A DNA stretch of 64,000 nucleotides from Pseudomonas sp. B6002 (GCF_013385985.1 NZ_JACAOY010000005.1:83084-147083); one strand, 5' to 3'; numbered from the stretch's first letter, positions 1-12,363 are shown. Notes: generated from the sequence alone by a model not told the origin. Numbers and translations are program-made.

Positions 1-1
1 C

Positions 2-424
2 GTCGACCTGGCTGACCTGTGTGTGCTGGCCACGCCGCACATCGCCGGTTACAGCCTGGACGGCAAACAGCGCGGCACCGCACAGATTTATCAGGCGTTC
101 TGTGCGCACCTGGGCCAGAAACCCAGCCTCCAACTGAGCGACTTGCTGCCGCCACCCTGGCTGGCCGAAGTGCACTTGAATGCCGCCACCGACCCCGCCT
201 GGGCCTTGGCCACCTTGTGCCGCAGCGTGTATGACCCGCGCCGGGACGATGCGGATTTCCGCCGCAGCCTGGTGGGCAGCGTGGACGAACAGCGCAAGGC
301 GTTTGACCTGCTGCGCAAGCACTACCCGGAGCGCCGCGAGATCGACGGCTTGAAGGTGCGCATCAATGGAGAGTCCGCTGTGCTGTCGTCGATCGTCTCT
401 GCGCTGGGCGCCGACGCGCTCTAA
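2..424 (+). CDS. pdxB: Erythronate-4-phosphate dehydrogenase, C-terminal part (cut by window edge)
   Basis: The reading frame is open from base 2, so the start lies outside the window; about 140 C-terminal residues are seen. PdxB oxidises 4-phosphoerythronate in pyridoxal 5'-phosphate synthesis, in the cytoplasm. The segment [12 protein letters not shown] carries the HIAGYS motif (catalytic His) of D-2-hydroxyacid dehydrogenases, and the remaining ~110 residues match the PdxB-specific dimerisation domain. The stop TAA is followed directly by a REP palindrome. The call rests on motif recognition only, because the NAD-binding domain is not in view. Confidence 0.9.
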   Translation, partial: VDLADLCVLATPHIAGYSLDGKQRGTAQIYQAFCAHLGQKPSLQLSDLLPPPWLAEVHLNAATDPAWALATLCRSVYDPRRDDADFRRSLVGSVDEQRKAFDLLRKHYPERREIDGLKVRINGESAVLSSIVSALGADAL

Positions 425-435
425 ATTGTGCCCAT

Positions 436-501
436 TGTAGGAGCCGGCTTGCCGGCGATGGCAATCGCAAGAACGCCATCGCCGGCAAGCCGGCTCCTAC
501 A
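436..501. repeat. REP palindrome pair (REPIN), GTAGGAGCCGGCTTGCCGGC type
   Basis: Two copies of a ~26-base unit beginning TGTAGGAGCCGGCTTGCCGG lie in opposite orientation around a short spacer, forming a large hairpin. It sits between the pdxB stop and the convergent gene at 556-735, the usual location for such elements in fluorescent pseudomonads. Confidence 0.9.
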
Positions 502-510
502 GGGGGGCAT

Positions 511-537
511 AAAAAAACCGGCCACCAGGGCCGGTCT
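511..537 (-). terminator. Rho-independent terminator of the 556-735 gene
   Basis: On the minus strand the stem ACCGGCC / GGCCGGT is followed by a run of seven T. It lies about 20 bases after the stop of the minus-strand gene at 556. Confidence 0.85.
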
Positions 538-555
538 TGAAAGAGCTTGGGCGCG

Positions 556-735
556 TTAGCCTTGCTTGGCAGGCTTGACCAGTCGCTGTTCCAGTTCGCG
601 GCATGCTTGCTGGATCATGGCTTCGGTAATCGGCACTTCGCGCCCTTGGGCGTCGATAATCGAGCAACCCAGGTCTGCTTGCTGCGCTTTGCGGACGACT
701 TCTACTTTGTCAGTGCTGCTAGTGTGCAAGGTCAT
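556..735 (-). CDS. PA1571-family small protein
   Basis: A 59-residue protein of unknown function, with the family-typical core CSIIDAQGREVPITEAMIQQACRE... near the middle (residues about 25-45). The ATG at 735 is preferred over an ATG 15 bases upstream because AGGAGA lies 7-8 bases before it. It has no membrane segment or signal peptide. It is probably a single-gene unit, ended by the terminator at 511-537. I recognise the family but know no function for it. Confidence 0.75.
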   Translation of the reverse strand: MTLHTSSTDKVEVVRKAQQADLGCSIIDAQGREVPITEAMIQQACRELEQRLVKPAKQG

Positions 736-971
736 GGCCTGTCTCCTCATCAGGTTGTGTACCTACCTTAAAACCCCCGCGTGACCGAGCTGTTACAACT
801 CCATACACAATCAGCGGTTCGAATACCCAGTCCACCAGAAACCGATACAAATTTCCAGACGGGCATTAGACCGATAGCCTCTAGGGGTCAGCATCGGCGG
901 GCATAATTAACCTGACTCATTGTTATTTACTCAAGTTCCCCCAATGTAGGTGTACAGGTTCCTCATTGGTG

Positions 972-2756
972 ATGCCCTCCATGTTCTCAGTCCGTCAACG
1001 TCGTGCGATCCGCCTGGCCAGCCGCTTCATTGCACCCTACCGCTGGCACGCGTTCGGTGCCCTGTTGGCGCTCATCGTGACGGCGGGTATTACCTTGTCC
1101 ATGGGGCAGGGCATTCGCCTGTTGGTGGACCAGGGGTTCATGACCCAGTCGCCACACTTGCTCAACCAGTCCATCGGTTTGTTCATGATCCTGGTACTTG
1201 GCCTGGCCGTGGGCACGTTTGCACGGTTCTACCTGGTGTCGTGGATCGGCGAGCGGGTGGTGGCGGATATCCGACGACAGGTGTTCAACCACCTCATCTA
1301 CCTACACCCGGGCTTCTATGAGAACAACCGTAGCTCGGAAATCCAGTCGCGGTTGACCACCGACACCACCCTGCTGCAATCGGTGATCGGTTCGTCGCTG
1401 TCGCTATTCTTGCGCAATGCCTTGATGGTGCTGGGGGGCATCGTGTTGCTGTTCGTCACCAACCCCAAGCTCACCAGCATTGTGGTGGTGGCGCTGCCGC
1501 TGGTGCTGGCGCCGATCCTGATCTTCGGCCGACGTGTTCGCAGCCTGTCGCGCCTGAGCCAGGACCGTATCGCCGATGTGGGCAGCTATGTGTCTGAGAC
1601 CCTCGGGCAGATCAAGACCGTACAGGCCTACAACCATCAGGTGCAGGACGAGCAACGTTTCGCCGTGACGGTGGAGGACGCGTTCACCACCGCACGCAAG
1701 CGCATCGTCCAGCGCGCGTGGCTGATTACGTTGGTGATCATGCTGGTGCTGGGGGCTGTGGGCGTGATGCTGTGGGTGGGCGGCATGGACGTGATAGGCG
1801 GGCGTATTTCCGGTGGTGAGCTGGCGGCGTTCGTGTTCTATAGCCTGATTGTGGGAAGCGCCGTGGGCACGTTGAGCGAAGTGCTTGGCGAGTTGCAGCG
1901 CGCAGCTGGCGCGGCGGAGCGGATCGGCGAGCTATTGCAGTCGAGCAATGAGATCACGGCCCCGTCCACCGATACCGTGCCGCTGCCGGAGCGTGTCAGC
2001 GGCCGCATGGAGCTGCAGGACCTGCGCTTTTCCTACCCGTCACGGCCGGACAGCTACGCGATCGATGGCTTGAGCCTGACCATCAACCCGGGGGAAACCC
2101 TGGCGCTGGTCGGGCCATCCGGTGCGGGTAAATCAACGATCTTCGACCTGCTGTTGCGTTTCTACGACCCCCAGCAAGGCCGCATCCTGCTGGAAGGCCG
2201 GTCATTGACCGAGCTTGATCCGATGGACCTGCGCCGCCACTTTGCCCTGGTGTCCCAGAACCCGGCACTGTTCTACGGCAGCGTCGAAGAGAACATCCGC
2301 TACGGCAACCCGACGGCAAGCCGCGAGCACGTGGAAGCCGCCGCCCGCATCGCCCACGCCCATGATTTCATCCTGCAAATGCCCGACGGCTACCAGACCC
2401 ATCTGGGGGATGGCGGCATGGGCCTGTCCGGTGGTCAGCGCCAACGCCTGGCCATTGCCCGTGCGTTGCTGGTGGATGCGCCGATCCTGCTGCTGGATGA
2501 GGCGACCAGCGCCCTCGACGCTCAGAGTGAACACCTGATCCAGCAAGCGTTGCCGCAACTGATGCAAGGGCGCACTACGCTGGTGATCGCCCATCGCCTG
2601 GCGACCGTGAAGCACGCCGACCGGATCGCAGTGATGGACCAGGGCAAGCTGGTGGCGGTGGGCACGCATCAGCAGTTGATTGCGAGCAACCCGTTGTATG
2701 CGCGGTTGGCGGCGTTGCAGTTCAGTGATGAGGTGCAAGAACCCACCTCTCACTGA
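972..2756 (+). CDS. ABC exporter, fused permease/ATPase (MsbA-like)
   Basis: About 594 residues: an N-terminal six-helix ABC transmembrane domain (residues ~15-310) and a C-terminal ATPase domain. The ATPase has Walker A GPSGAGKS, the signature LSGGQRQRLAIARAL, Walker B ILLLDEATSALD and the H-loop in VIAHRLAT. This half-transporter layout fits export of lipid or drug-like substrates by homodimers in the inner membrane; the substrate cannot be read from sequence. The start is uncertain: in-frame TTG (966), ATG (972) and ATG (981) are close together and none has a strong ribosome site. It stands alone and ends in a bidirectional terminator. Confidence 0.85.
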   Translation: MPSMFSVRQRRAIRLASRFIAPYRWHAFGALLALIVTAGITLSMGQGIRLLVDQGFMTQSPHLLNQSIGLFMILVLGLAVGTFARFYLVSWIGERVVADIRRQVFNHLIYLHPGFYENNRSSEIQSRLTTDTTLLQSVIGSSLSLFLRNALMVLGGIVLLFVTNPKLTSIVVVALPLVLAPILIFGRRVRSLSRLSQDRIADVGSYVSETLGQIKTVQAYNHQVQDEQRFAVTVEDAFTTARKRIVQRAWLITLVIMLVLGAVGVMLWVGGMDVIGGRISGGELAAFVFYSLIVGSAVGTLSEVLGELQRAAGAAERIGELLQSSNEITAPSTDTVPLPERVSGRMELQDLRFSYPSRPDSYAIDGLSLTINPGETLALVGPSGAGKSTIFDLLLRFYDPQQGRILLEGRSLTELDPMDLRRHFALVSQNPALFYGSVEENIRYGNPTASREHVEAAARIAHAHDFILQMPDGYQTHLGDGGMGLSGGQRQRLAIARALLVDAPILLLDEATSALDAQSEHLIQQALPQLMQGRTTLVIAHRLATVKHADRIAVMDQGKLVAVGTHQQLIASNPLYARLAALQFSDEVQEPTSH

Positions 2757-2768
2757 TTGATCACCCAT

Positions 2769-2804
2769 AAAAAATGCCCGCATCGTTCAATGCGGGCATT
2801 TTTG
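2769..2804. terminator. Bidirectional terminator between the ABC exporter and slt
   Basis: The stem AAAATGCCCGCAT / ATGCGGGCATTTT has A and T tracts on both sides and serves the convergent genes ending at 2756 and 2820. Confidence 0.9.
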
Positions 2805-2819
2805 TTTCTGGGTTACGCC

Positions 2820-4748
2820 TTATTGATCATCAAAATAGCGCTCGTGCCAATCCACCAGCGGCTGCGGCGAATTGAGCTTCTGCCCGTAGATCACCGAATA
2901 AGACAGCACGTTCTGCACGTATTGGCGGGTTTCGTCGAACGGGATGCTTTCCACCCATACGTCGAAACTCAAGTGGTCGGCACCGCGCAGCCATTGGCGC
3001 ACGCGACCGGGGCCGGCGTTGTAGGCGGCGGAGGCGAGCACACGGTTGCCGTTGAACTGGCTGTGCACCTGGCTCAGGTAGGCGGCGCCGAGCTGGATGT
3101 TTTTGTCCGGGTCGAGTACCTGGGCAGGGGAGGCCAGGGGGATGCTGAACTTGCGTGCGGTTTCCTTGGCAGTGCCGGGCATCAGTTGCATCAGGCCACT
3201 GGCGCCAACGCCGGAGCGGGCGTCGTCCATGAAGGCGCTTTCCTGACGGGTGATGGCGAATACCCAGCTGGAATGCAGGCCACGCACCTTGGCTTCACGC
3301 ACCAGGGTGTCGCGGTGGGCCATCGGGAAACGAATGTCCAGGTCATCCCAGTACTGCGCCTGGCTGATGGTACGGATCGCCGGGAAGTACCACTTCATGT
3401 CGTAGGCCAATTTGGCCTGGGCGACCATCTCATCGCGGTTGAAGTGACGGCTGACGTGGTACCACTCGCGGCGGCCATCCACTACTTGGCCGCGGGCGTA
3501 GAACTCCAGGGCACGACGCACACCAGGGGTGTTGCGCACCTTGTTCATCAGCGCCTGGCTCATGACCAGCGGCTTGTTGGTCAGCTGGTAGGGCGATTTG
3601 GAACGGTCGGCGGCGAGAAAGCCGTAAAAGTCCCGCTCCTTGGCCACGTTTTTGTACAGCACCAGGGCTTGTGGGTTTTTCGGTTCGGCCAGTTCCAGGC
3701 TGCGGGCCTGCCAGTAGCGCCAGCGGTTGGTGGTGGCCAGGTCCTGTGGGAGTTTGCGGGTCAGCTGGTAGGCATCTTCCCAACGGGCCAGGCGCAAGAG
3801 CAGGCGCAGGCGCCATTCGGACACGGTGTTGTCACGCAGTTCCGGGTCGTACTTGGTCATCACGTCCAAGGCGCGCGGGTCATAGCGACGGGCCAGGGTC
3901 AGGCCGATTTCTCGGGCGATCGACACTTTTTCGTCACGGGAGAAGTGCATGCTGCTGGCGTAGCCGTCGAGCAGGGCCATGGCCTTGTCCGGGTCCTGGC
4001 GTGCCAGGCGGCGCAGGCCCAGGCCCACGGCGTCAGACATGGCCTCGTTGGCCGGCAGGAAGCGTGATGGGTCGCCGAGCAGGTTGGGGTTCTGTGCTAC
4101 GTCCACCATCAGGCGGCCTTGGGCGCCGAGGGTTGGCAGGGTTTTCACCAGGCTGTTGGCCAGTGCGTAGTTGCGCGCTTCGGCAGCGAGTTTGGCGCGG
4201 TCCCAGATCTTCTGTTCGGTGAGCTGGCCATCAGCGGCCCATTGACCGAAGGTGGCGTCGCAGGCGGCCGGTTGGGATTTGCCGGTAAGCCAGAGTTTTT
4301 CGGTGTTCTTGTAGCCTTCGGCTTTTAAGTTGTGGGTGAGCTGGTACTGAGCGTGAAGGCAGTCCAGTTCGACGAAATTAAGCTTGGCGTCGTAGTACTT
4401 TTCAAAGGTCTGCCAGTCGCCACGGTCGGAGAGCCAGCGCAGCCAGCGCAGCTTCATCCAGTTGGCCTGGGGCAGGTCACCGTTCTTGGCGAGGAATTGC
4501 TCGATTTCTTCGTTGCTCGCGGTTTTCAGGCGGGCGGTCAGCTCGTCATAGGCCAGGTACGGCGTGAGCGGGTAGTCGGCCAGGGCGGCGCTGTATTGCA
4601 TGTACGGGCCGCTGTCGCCTTTGGCCAGGGCGCGTTTGGCTTCATCGTAATATTGACGTTGGGTGGTGAGGTCCACGGCCTGGGCGGATTGAACGGCGGT
4701 GGCGGAAAGAATCAGACAAGACAAAAAATTGAAAAGGCGACTGCGCAT
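2820..4748 (-). CDS. slt: Soluble lytic murein transglycosylase (Slt70 family)
   Basis: A 642-residue periplasmic enzyme that cleaves the MurNAc-GlcNAc bond of peptidoglycan, forming 1,6-anhydro-muropeptides. The chosen start MRSRLFNF begins a Sec signal peptide ending near VQSAQA; in-frame codons up to 4796 are open but not needed. A long helical superhelix (U/L domains) is followed by the C-terminal lysozyme-like domain with family 1 motifs: QESAF (catalytic Glu near residue 500), GASGLMQLMPGTA and SAAYNAGPGR. The length matches E. coli Slt (~645). It lies divergent from uup. Confidence 0.93.
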   Translation of the reverse strand: MRSRLFNFLSCLILSATAVQSAQAVDLTTQRQYYDEAKRALAKGDSGPYMQYSAALADYPLTPYLAYDELTARLKTASNEEIEQFLAKNGDLPQANWMKLRWLRWLSDRGDWQTFEKYYDAKLNFVELDCLHAQYQLTHNLKAEGYKNTEKLWLTGKSQPAACDATFGQWAADGQLTEQKIWDRAKLAAEARNYALANSLVKTLPTLGAQGRLMVDVAQNPNLLGDPSRFLPANEAMSDAVGLGLRRLARQDPDKAMALLDGYASSMHFSRDEKVSIAREIGLTLARRYDPRALDVMTKYDPELRDNTVSEWRLRLLLRLARWEDAYQLTRKLPQDLATTNRWRYWQARSLELAEPKNPQALVLYKNVAKERDFYGFLAADRSKSPYQLTNKPLVMSQALMNKVRNTPGVRRALEFYARGQVVDGRREWYHVSRHFNRDEMVAQAKLAYDMKWYFPAIRTISQAQYWDDLDIRFPMAHRDTLVREAKVRGLHSSWVFAITRQESAFMDDARSGVGASGLMQLMPGTAKETARKFSIPLASPAQVLDPDKNIQLGAAYLSQVHSQFNGNRVLASAAYNAGPGRVRQWLRGADHLSFDVWVESIPFDETRQYVQNVLSYSVIYGQKLNSPQPLVDWHERYFDDQ

Positions 4749-4961
4749 GAGACGTCCGTGCAGAGAAATCACGACTAGCACCGGCACCGCCGACACTGAT
4801 TGCCCCTAGCTTAGCCTTTTGCCCGACGCGTGCGAAAGCTTTGCCGGCCGGTTCGTTCAGCTTGGCCAGAAATGTCCTACAGAACGTGTCGGCCATGAAA
4901 ATGCCGGCCGCATCCCACCCTCAACTCAGGTAGAATGCGCGCCCAGTTTTTGGAGAAGCGT

Positions 4962-6884
4962 ATGACCCTGCTCAAATTCAGCGATGTGTCCCTTGCTTTC
5001 GGCGCTATGCCGTTGTTGGACAAGGTGTCCTGGCAGATCGCCCGTGGTGAGCGGGTGTGCATCATCGGCCGCAACGGCACCGGCAAGTCCAGCATGATGA
5101 AGCTGGTAAAAGGCGACCAGAAGCCCGATGACGGCTCTGTGTGGCGTGCCCCGGGCCTCAAGATTGGCGAATTGCCGCAAGAATTGCCGGTGGCCGACGG
5201 ACGGACCGTGTTCGACGTGGTTGCCGAAGGCCTCGACGGTGTTGGCGCCTTGCTCGCCGAATACCATCACCTGGCGCAGAACTGCGTCACCGAGGAAGAC
5301 CTGGACAAGCTGATGCACGTCCAGCAAGACCTCGAAGCCCGTGACGGCTGGCGCTTGCAGCAACTGGTCGACAGCACCCTGAGCCGCCTGCAACTGCCGG
5401 CCGACAAGACCCTCGCCGAATTGTCCGGTGGCTGGCGTCGTCGCGTGCTGCTGGCCCAGGCCCTGGTGTCCGAGCCGGATTTGCTGCTGCTCGACGAACC
5501 GACCAACCACCTGGACATCGGCGCGATCGCCTGGCTGGAAGAGGCCCTCAAGGACTTCCAGGGCGCCGTGTTGTTCATCACGCACGACCGTTCCTTCCTG
5601 CAGAACCTGGCCACCCGCATCCTGGAACTGGACCGTGGCGGCCTGATCGACTGGAACGGCGACTACGCCAGCTTCCTGGTGCACAAGGAAGCGACGCTGG
5701 CGGCCGAAGAAACCGCCAACGCGCTGTTCGACAAGAAACTGGCCCAGGAAGAAGTCTGGATCCGCCAGGGCATCAAGGCCCGTCGCACCCGTAACGAAGG
5801 CCGTGTGCGTGCCTTGAAGGCCCTGCGTGTTGAGCGCAGCGAACGCCGCGAGCGTACCGGCAAGGCGAATATCCAGCTGGATACCGCCGAGAAGTCGGGC
5901 AAGCAAGTGATGGTGCTGGAAAACGTCAGCTTCCATCACCCGAACGGCCCGTTCCTGATCAAGGACTTTTCGATGGTCCTGCAGCGCGGCGACCGCATCG
6001 GCCTGCTGGGCGCCAACGGTACCGGCAAGACCACCTTGCTCAAGCTGATGCTCAGCGGCCTGCAGCCGACCAGCGGCAAGGTCGAGGAGGGCACCAAGAT
6101 CGACGTGGCCTACTTCGACCAGTTGCGCCATCAGCTGGACCTGGAAAAGACCGTGATCGACAACGTCGCCGAAGGCCGCGACTTCATCGACATCGACGGT
6201 CAGAGCCGCCATGTGCTCAGCTACCTGGGCGACTTCCTGTTCAGCCCGCAGCGTGCGCGTACACCGGTGAAGGCCTTGTCGGGTGGTGAACGTGCGCGCC
6301 TGCTGCTGGCCAAGTTGTTCAGCAAGCCGGCCAACCTGCTGGTCCTCGACGAACCGACCAACGATCTCGACGTGGAAACCCTGGAACTGCTGGAAGAGGT
6401 CCTGCTGACCTTCAACGGCACCGTGCTGATGGTCAGCCACGACCGGGCATTCCTCGACAACGTGGTGACCAGCACCCTGGTCTTCGAAGGTGAAGGCAAG
6501 GTGCGTGAATACGTGGGCGGTTATCAGGACTGGCTGCGCCAGGGTGGTTCGCCGCGCTTGCTGGGCGTGACTGAGAGCAAGTCCGGCAAAGCCGACTTGA
6601 ATTCGGCGGTGGTGGCGCCGGTGGCCGCTGCACCGGCTCCGGTTGCAGAAGCCGCGCCGGCGGGCAAGAAGAAGCTCAGCTACAAGCTGCAGCGCGAGCT
6701 GGAAGCCTTGCCGGGCGATATCGATGCCAAGGAACAGCAGATTGCCGCGGTAGAAGCAGAAATGGCTGATGCGGGTTTCTACCTGCGTCCGGCGGCGGAA
6801 ACTGCCAAGGTGATTGCTTCCCTGGAAACGTTGAACCAGGAACTGGAAGCGCTGGTGGAGCGTTGGGCTGAGCTGGATGCCTGA
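4962..6884 (+). CDS. uup: ABC-F family ATPase Uup
   Basis: A 640-residue soluble protein with two ABC ATPase domains and no transmembrane helices. Domain 1 has Walker A GRNGTGKS and LSGGWRRRVLLAQAL; domain 2 has GANGTGKT and LSGGERARLLLAKL. The linker of the ABC-F class lies between them, and a C-terminal coiled coil follows a proline/alanine-rich hinge (residues ~550-640), which is typical of Uup. ABC-F proteins act on ribosomes; Uup also affects transposon excision and DNA intermediates. The start ATG at 4962 has GGAGAAG before it. It is ended by a strong terminator. Confidence 0.92.
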   Translation: MTLLKFSDVSLAFGAMPLLDKVSWQIARGERVCIIGRNGTGKSSMMKLVKGDQKPDDGSVWRAPGLKIGELPQELPVADGRTVFDVVAEGLDGVGALLAEYHHLAQNCVTEEDLDKLMHVQQDLEARDGWRLQQLVDSTLSRLQLPADKTLAELSGGWRRRVLLAQALVSEPDLLLLDEPTNHLDIGAIAWLEEALKDFQGAVLFITHDRSFLQNLATRILELDRGGLIDWNGDYASFLVHKEATLAAEETANALFDKKLAQEEVWIRQGIKARRTRNEGRVRALKALRVERSERRERTGKANIQLDTAEKSGKQVMVLENVSFHHPNGPFLIKDFSMVLQRGDRIGLLGANGTGKTTLLKLMLSGLQPTSGKVEEGTKIDVAYFDQLRHQLDLEKTVIDNVAEGRDFIDIDGQSRHVLSYLGDFLFSPQRARTPVKALSGGERARLLLAKLFSKPANLLVLDEPTNDLDVETLELLEEVLLTFNGTVLMVSHDRAFLDNVVTSTLVFEGEGKVREYVGGYQDWLRQGGSPRLLGVTESKSGKADLNSAVVAPVAAAPAPVAEAAPAGKKKLSYKLQRELEALPGDIDAKEQQIAAVEAEMADAGFYLRPAAETAKVIASLETLNQELEALVERWAELDA

Positions 6885-6900
6885 GTGAGCTCAGTGCATT

Positions 6901-6942
6901 AAAAAAGCCCGGCGTTCATTCGTGTGAACGCCGGGCTTTTTA
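6901..6942 (+). terminator. Terminator after uup
   Basis: A 15-bp stem (AAAGCCCGGCGTTCA... / ...TGAACGCCGGGCTTT) ends in a T-run. An A-run on the left arm also allows function in the other direction. Confidence 0.92.
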
Positions 6943-6960
6943 TATGAAACGCGATCAAAA

Positions 6961-7056
6961 AAATGTGGGAGCTGGCTTGCCTGCGATAGCGGTCTGTCAG
7001 TCGATGCATTTGGCGACTGATACACCGCTATCGCAGGCAAGCCAGCTCCCACATTT
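6961..7056. repeat. REPIN, GTGGGAGCTGGCTTGCCTGC type
   Basis: Two inverted copies of the unit TGTGGGAGCTGGCTTGCCTG, extended by CGATAGCGGT on one side and ACCGCTATCG on the other, around a ~30-base spacer. It lies between convergent genes. Confidence 0.92.
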
Positions 7057-7071
7057 TGATCTCGGTAGGAC

Positions 7072-7512
7072 TTAAGGGGTTTTGACCAGCTTGACGGCCA
7101 GCACGTCGCACGGTGCGCCGTGCAGTACGTCATTGGCGGTAGAGCCCAGCAACAGCGCCAAGCCATGACGGCCGTGGCTGCCGACCACGATCAGGTCGCA
7201 AGCCTTTTCCTTGGCCAGGTGGTGGATTTCCTGGCGCGGTTGGCCGTAAGTCAGGTGGCAGTCTTCCTTTTTCAGGTGTGGGTATTTGAGGATCAAACGG
7301 TCAAGGCGCTCTTTGGCCTGGTCGAATTGTTGTTGCTGCAACTGGGAAAGGTCCATCGGCACGTCACCCCCAAAGGCCATGGCCATGGGCTCGACGATAT
7401 GCACCAGCGACAGTATGGCGCCATTGGCGATTGCAGATTCCTGCGCGCGCTTGATCACTGGGTCGCACTCTTCGGTCAGGTCGACAGCGACCAGAATATG
7501 TTGGTAGGGCAT
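7072..7512 (-). CDS. Universal stress protein (UspA family)
   Basis: A 146-residue single-domain Usp. It starts MPYQHILVAVDLTEE, with the conserved Asp of the ATP-binding fold, and has the nucleotide motif VGSHGRHGLALLLGSTAND (G-2X-G-9X-G-S/T) near its end, so it probably binds ATP. The start is chosen at the ATG preceded by GGAGGAA; the frame is open 84 bases further upstream. It is cytoplasmic and monocistronic, divergent from the gene at 7619. The exact role is unknown. Confidence 0.9.
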   Translation of the reverse strand: MPYQHILVAVDLTEECDPVIKRAQESAIANGAILSLVHIVEPMAMAFGGDVPMDLSQLQQQQFDQAKERLDRLILKYPHLKKEDCHLTYGQPRQEIHHLAKEKACDLIVVGSHGRHGLALLLGSTANDVLHGAPCDVLAVKLVKTP

Positions 7513-7618
7513 GAGGCGTTCCTCCAGAGGGACTGCAATAAGTTCAGTATGGCTGCTTTCAAGCGGATGGGGTTGCGTCAGATCAAATCCGCTCATCTAG
7601 AAATTCGGGAGTACACAT

Positions 7619-8056
7619 ATGACGGTCTGGATAGTGGTGTCAATCCTTGTGGTGGTTCTGAGCCCCCTGGCATGGTTGCGCCCGTCGCGCCATCAGAGCG
7701 GGCGCATGGCCTTGCGCATGGAAGCCCGCCGCATCGGCCTGGCCATGCAATTGGCGCCCCAGGAGTGGCCACACTGGCTCAAGCAGGAGCCGCCGAGCCC
7801 GTGCGCGCAGTACTGTCGGCCACGGCGGGGTAGCACGCCGGCGATCTGGAGTTACTGGCAGTTGGAGCCGGGGGTGTGGGTCAACCAATGGCGCGAAGTC
7901 TGCGAGGACGAGAAGTTGTTGCCGCATTTTGCAACGCTGCCGGCCAACGTCTACAAGGTCGAGGCCGACAAGCAGATGATTGCCCTGTATTGGGGGGAGA
8001 AGGGCGAGGCGAGCGTGTTGAAGGACATCGATACCTTGCTCAAGGCCCTGGCCTGA
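7619..8056 (+). CDS. Conserved small protein with N-terminal membrane anchor
   Basis: A 145-residue protein with one strongly hydrophobic helix at residues 3-20 (VWIVVSILVVVLSPLAWL). A basic linker and a soluble domain rich in Trp follow (WPHWLKQE, WSYWQLEPGVWVNQW). The ATG has GGGAG 8 bases upstream. I do not recognise a named domain. The position next to a usp gene and before fadBA seems conserved in pseudomonads, from memory. Most likely an inner-membrane protein with a cytoplasmic domain, since arginines follow the helix. Confidence 0.7.
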   Translation: MTVWIVVSILVVVLSPLAWLRPSRHQSGRMALRMEARRIGLAMQLAPQEWPHWLKQEPPSPCAQYCRPRRGSTPAIWSYWQLEPGVWVNQWREVCEDEKLLPHFATLPANVYKVEADKQMIALYWGEKGEASVLKDIDTLLKALA

Positions 8057-8085
8057 TATCCGACCCCGACGGCCACTGCCGACCC

Positions 8086-8170
8086 TGTAGGAGCCCGGCT
8101 TGCCGGCGATGACGTCCTGATGTCCTGTGCAATATTTGTGGGCCCAATCGCCGGCAAGCCGGGCTCCTAC
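8086..8170. repeat. REPIN, GTAGGAGCCCGGCTTGCCGG type
   Basis: Inverted copies of the unit GTAGGAGCCCGGCTTGCCGG flank a ~40-base spacer, directly after the gene ending at 8056. Confidence 0.9.
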
Positions 8171-8204
8171 GAAGAGCGCGCCAGTCATGGCGAAACCGCG
8201 GGCA

Positions 8205-8237
8205 ATAAAAAGCCCGACATCATCATCGGGCTGGAGT
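8205..8237 (-). terminator. Terminator-like hairpin on the minus strand
   Basis: Read on the minus strand: stem AGCCCGA / TCGGGCT, loop of eight bases, then TTTTTATTG. No minus-strand protein gene lies upstream of it, so it may end a small RNA. Confidence 0.55.
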
Positions 8238-8675
8238 TGGCCAGGCAGGCCGGTAAATCTGTGTTTCACGCGTCGGATGTTCATCACGGCGCGCTACGGT
8301 TGCGCCTAGCCTAGCCGGATATCCCGTTCTGTACAGCCTTTTCCCACATCTTTTCCATTATTGATTTCGTGAATATTTGAATATTGACGAGGCGCGGGCC
8401 TATGGTTGGGGTTCTGAAATGACTGGAAAGTCGCGTTTTTCCTAGCCTTTGGAGCGATTGACAATTGCCCGGAATTGGATGAAGGTGGCGTACCCAAATC
8501 AAACGGGCGTATGAATTGAGCGTTTGTCTGTCAGACTGCTCATACAGAACCCCGACTATCGCATTGGCGGGTGTGCCTGGCGGATTGGCGTGAACATTGA
8601 CCCAATCATCAATGTCCAACCAGAGGCCAGCGTCCAGTGTGTACTGTTCAGCTTCCATATCGTGGAGATCAGTTG
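8238..8675. other. Gene-less leader upstream of fadB
   Basis: About 440 bases with no convincing protein gene on either strand. The minus-strand frame at 8311-8658 has no recognisable features or ribosome site. The region contains a possible PsrA-type operator at 8500-8513 and AT-rich stretches near 8350-8390. It must hold the fadBA promoter, but no clear -35/-10 pair stands out. Confidence 0.6.
8500..8526 (+). promoter_or_regulatory. Candidate PsrA operator of fadBA
   Basis: CAAAC-GGGC-GTATG (8500-8513) is one mismatch from the CAAAC-N4-GTTTG form found at the psrA promoter in this window (17779-17792). A matching half-site GTTTG follows at 8522. PsrA is known to repress the fadBA operon in P. 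aeruginosa, so the location makes sense. Confidence 0.45.
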
Positions 8676-12028
<3,353 letters not shown>

Positions 12029-12046
12029 GCGTTGGGTTGACGGAAG

Positions 12047-12077
12047 CCGGGGCCCAGTGCCCCGGTTTTTGTTTTTT
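12047..12077 (+). terminator. Terminator of fadBA
   Basis: The stem CCGGGGC / GCCCCGG is followed by TTTTTGTTTTTT. Confidence 0.9.
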
Positions 12078-12126
12078 GGCGGTTTTGTATTTTTTTTTTT
12101 AACAAATTTTGTAAGAGGGCCAGAGC

Positions 12127-12363
12127 ATGAAAGTCGAACCAGGGCTCTACCAGCATTATAAAGGTCCGCAGTACCGTGTTTTCAGTGTGGCGCGGCATTC
12201 CGAGACCGAAGAAGAAGTGGTGTTCTACCAAGCACTGTATGGCGATTACGGCTTTTGGGTGCGCCCATTGAGCATGTTTGTGGAGACCGTCGAAGTTGAC
12301 GGCGAGCAAGTCCCGCGCTTTGCTTTGGTCCAGGCCGAACCCAGTCTTTTTTCAGGGCAATAA
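12127..12363 (+). CDS. DUF1653 domain protein
   Basis: A 78-residue cytoplasmic protein almost wholly made of the DUF1653 fold. It starts MKVEPGLYQHYKGPQYRV, continues VARHSETEEEVVFYQALYGD and contains WVRPLSMF, the family signature. AGAGG lies upstream of the ATG. The function of the family is not known. It sits alone between fadBA and topA. Confidence 0.85.
   Translation: MKVEPGLYQHYKGPQYRVFSVARHSETEEEVVFYQALYGDYGFWVRPLSMFVETVEVDGEQVPRFALVQAEPSLFSGQ

Noticed and set aside
2757-4067. Long plus-strand frame (436 residues) over slt
   Set aside because: Lies antisense to slt, whose motifs are certain; its composition is that of an opposite-strand shadow.
8311-8658. Minus-strand 115-residue frame upstream of fadB
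   Set aside because: No ribosome site, no recognisable family, and its 5' end overlaps the fadB leader. More likely promoter DNA.
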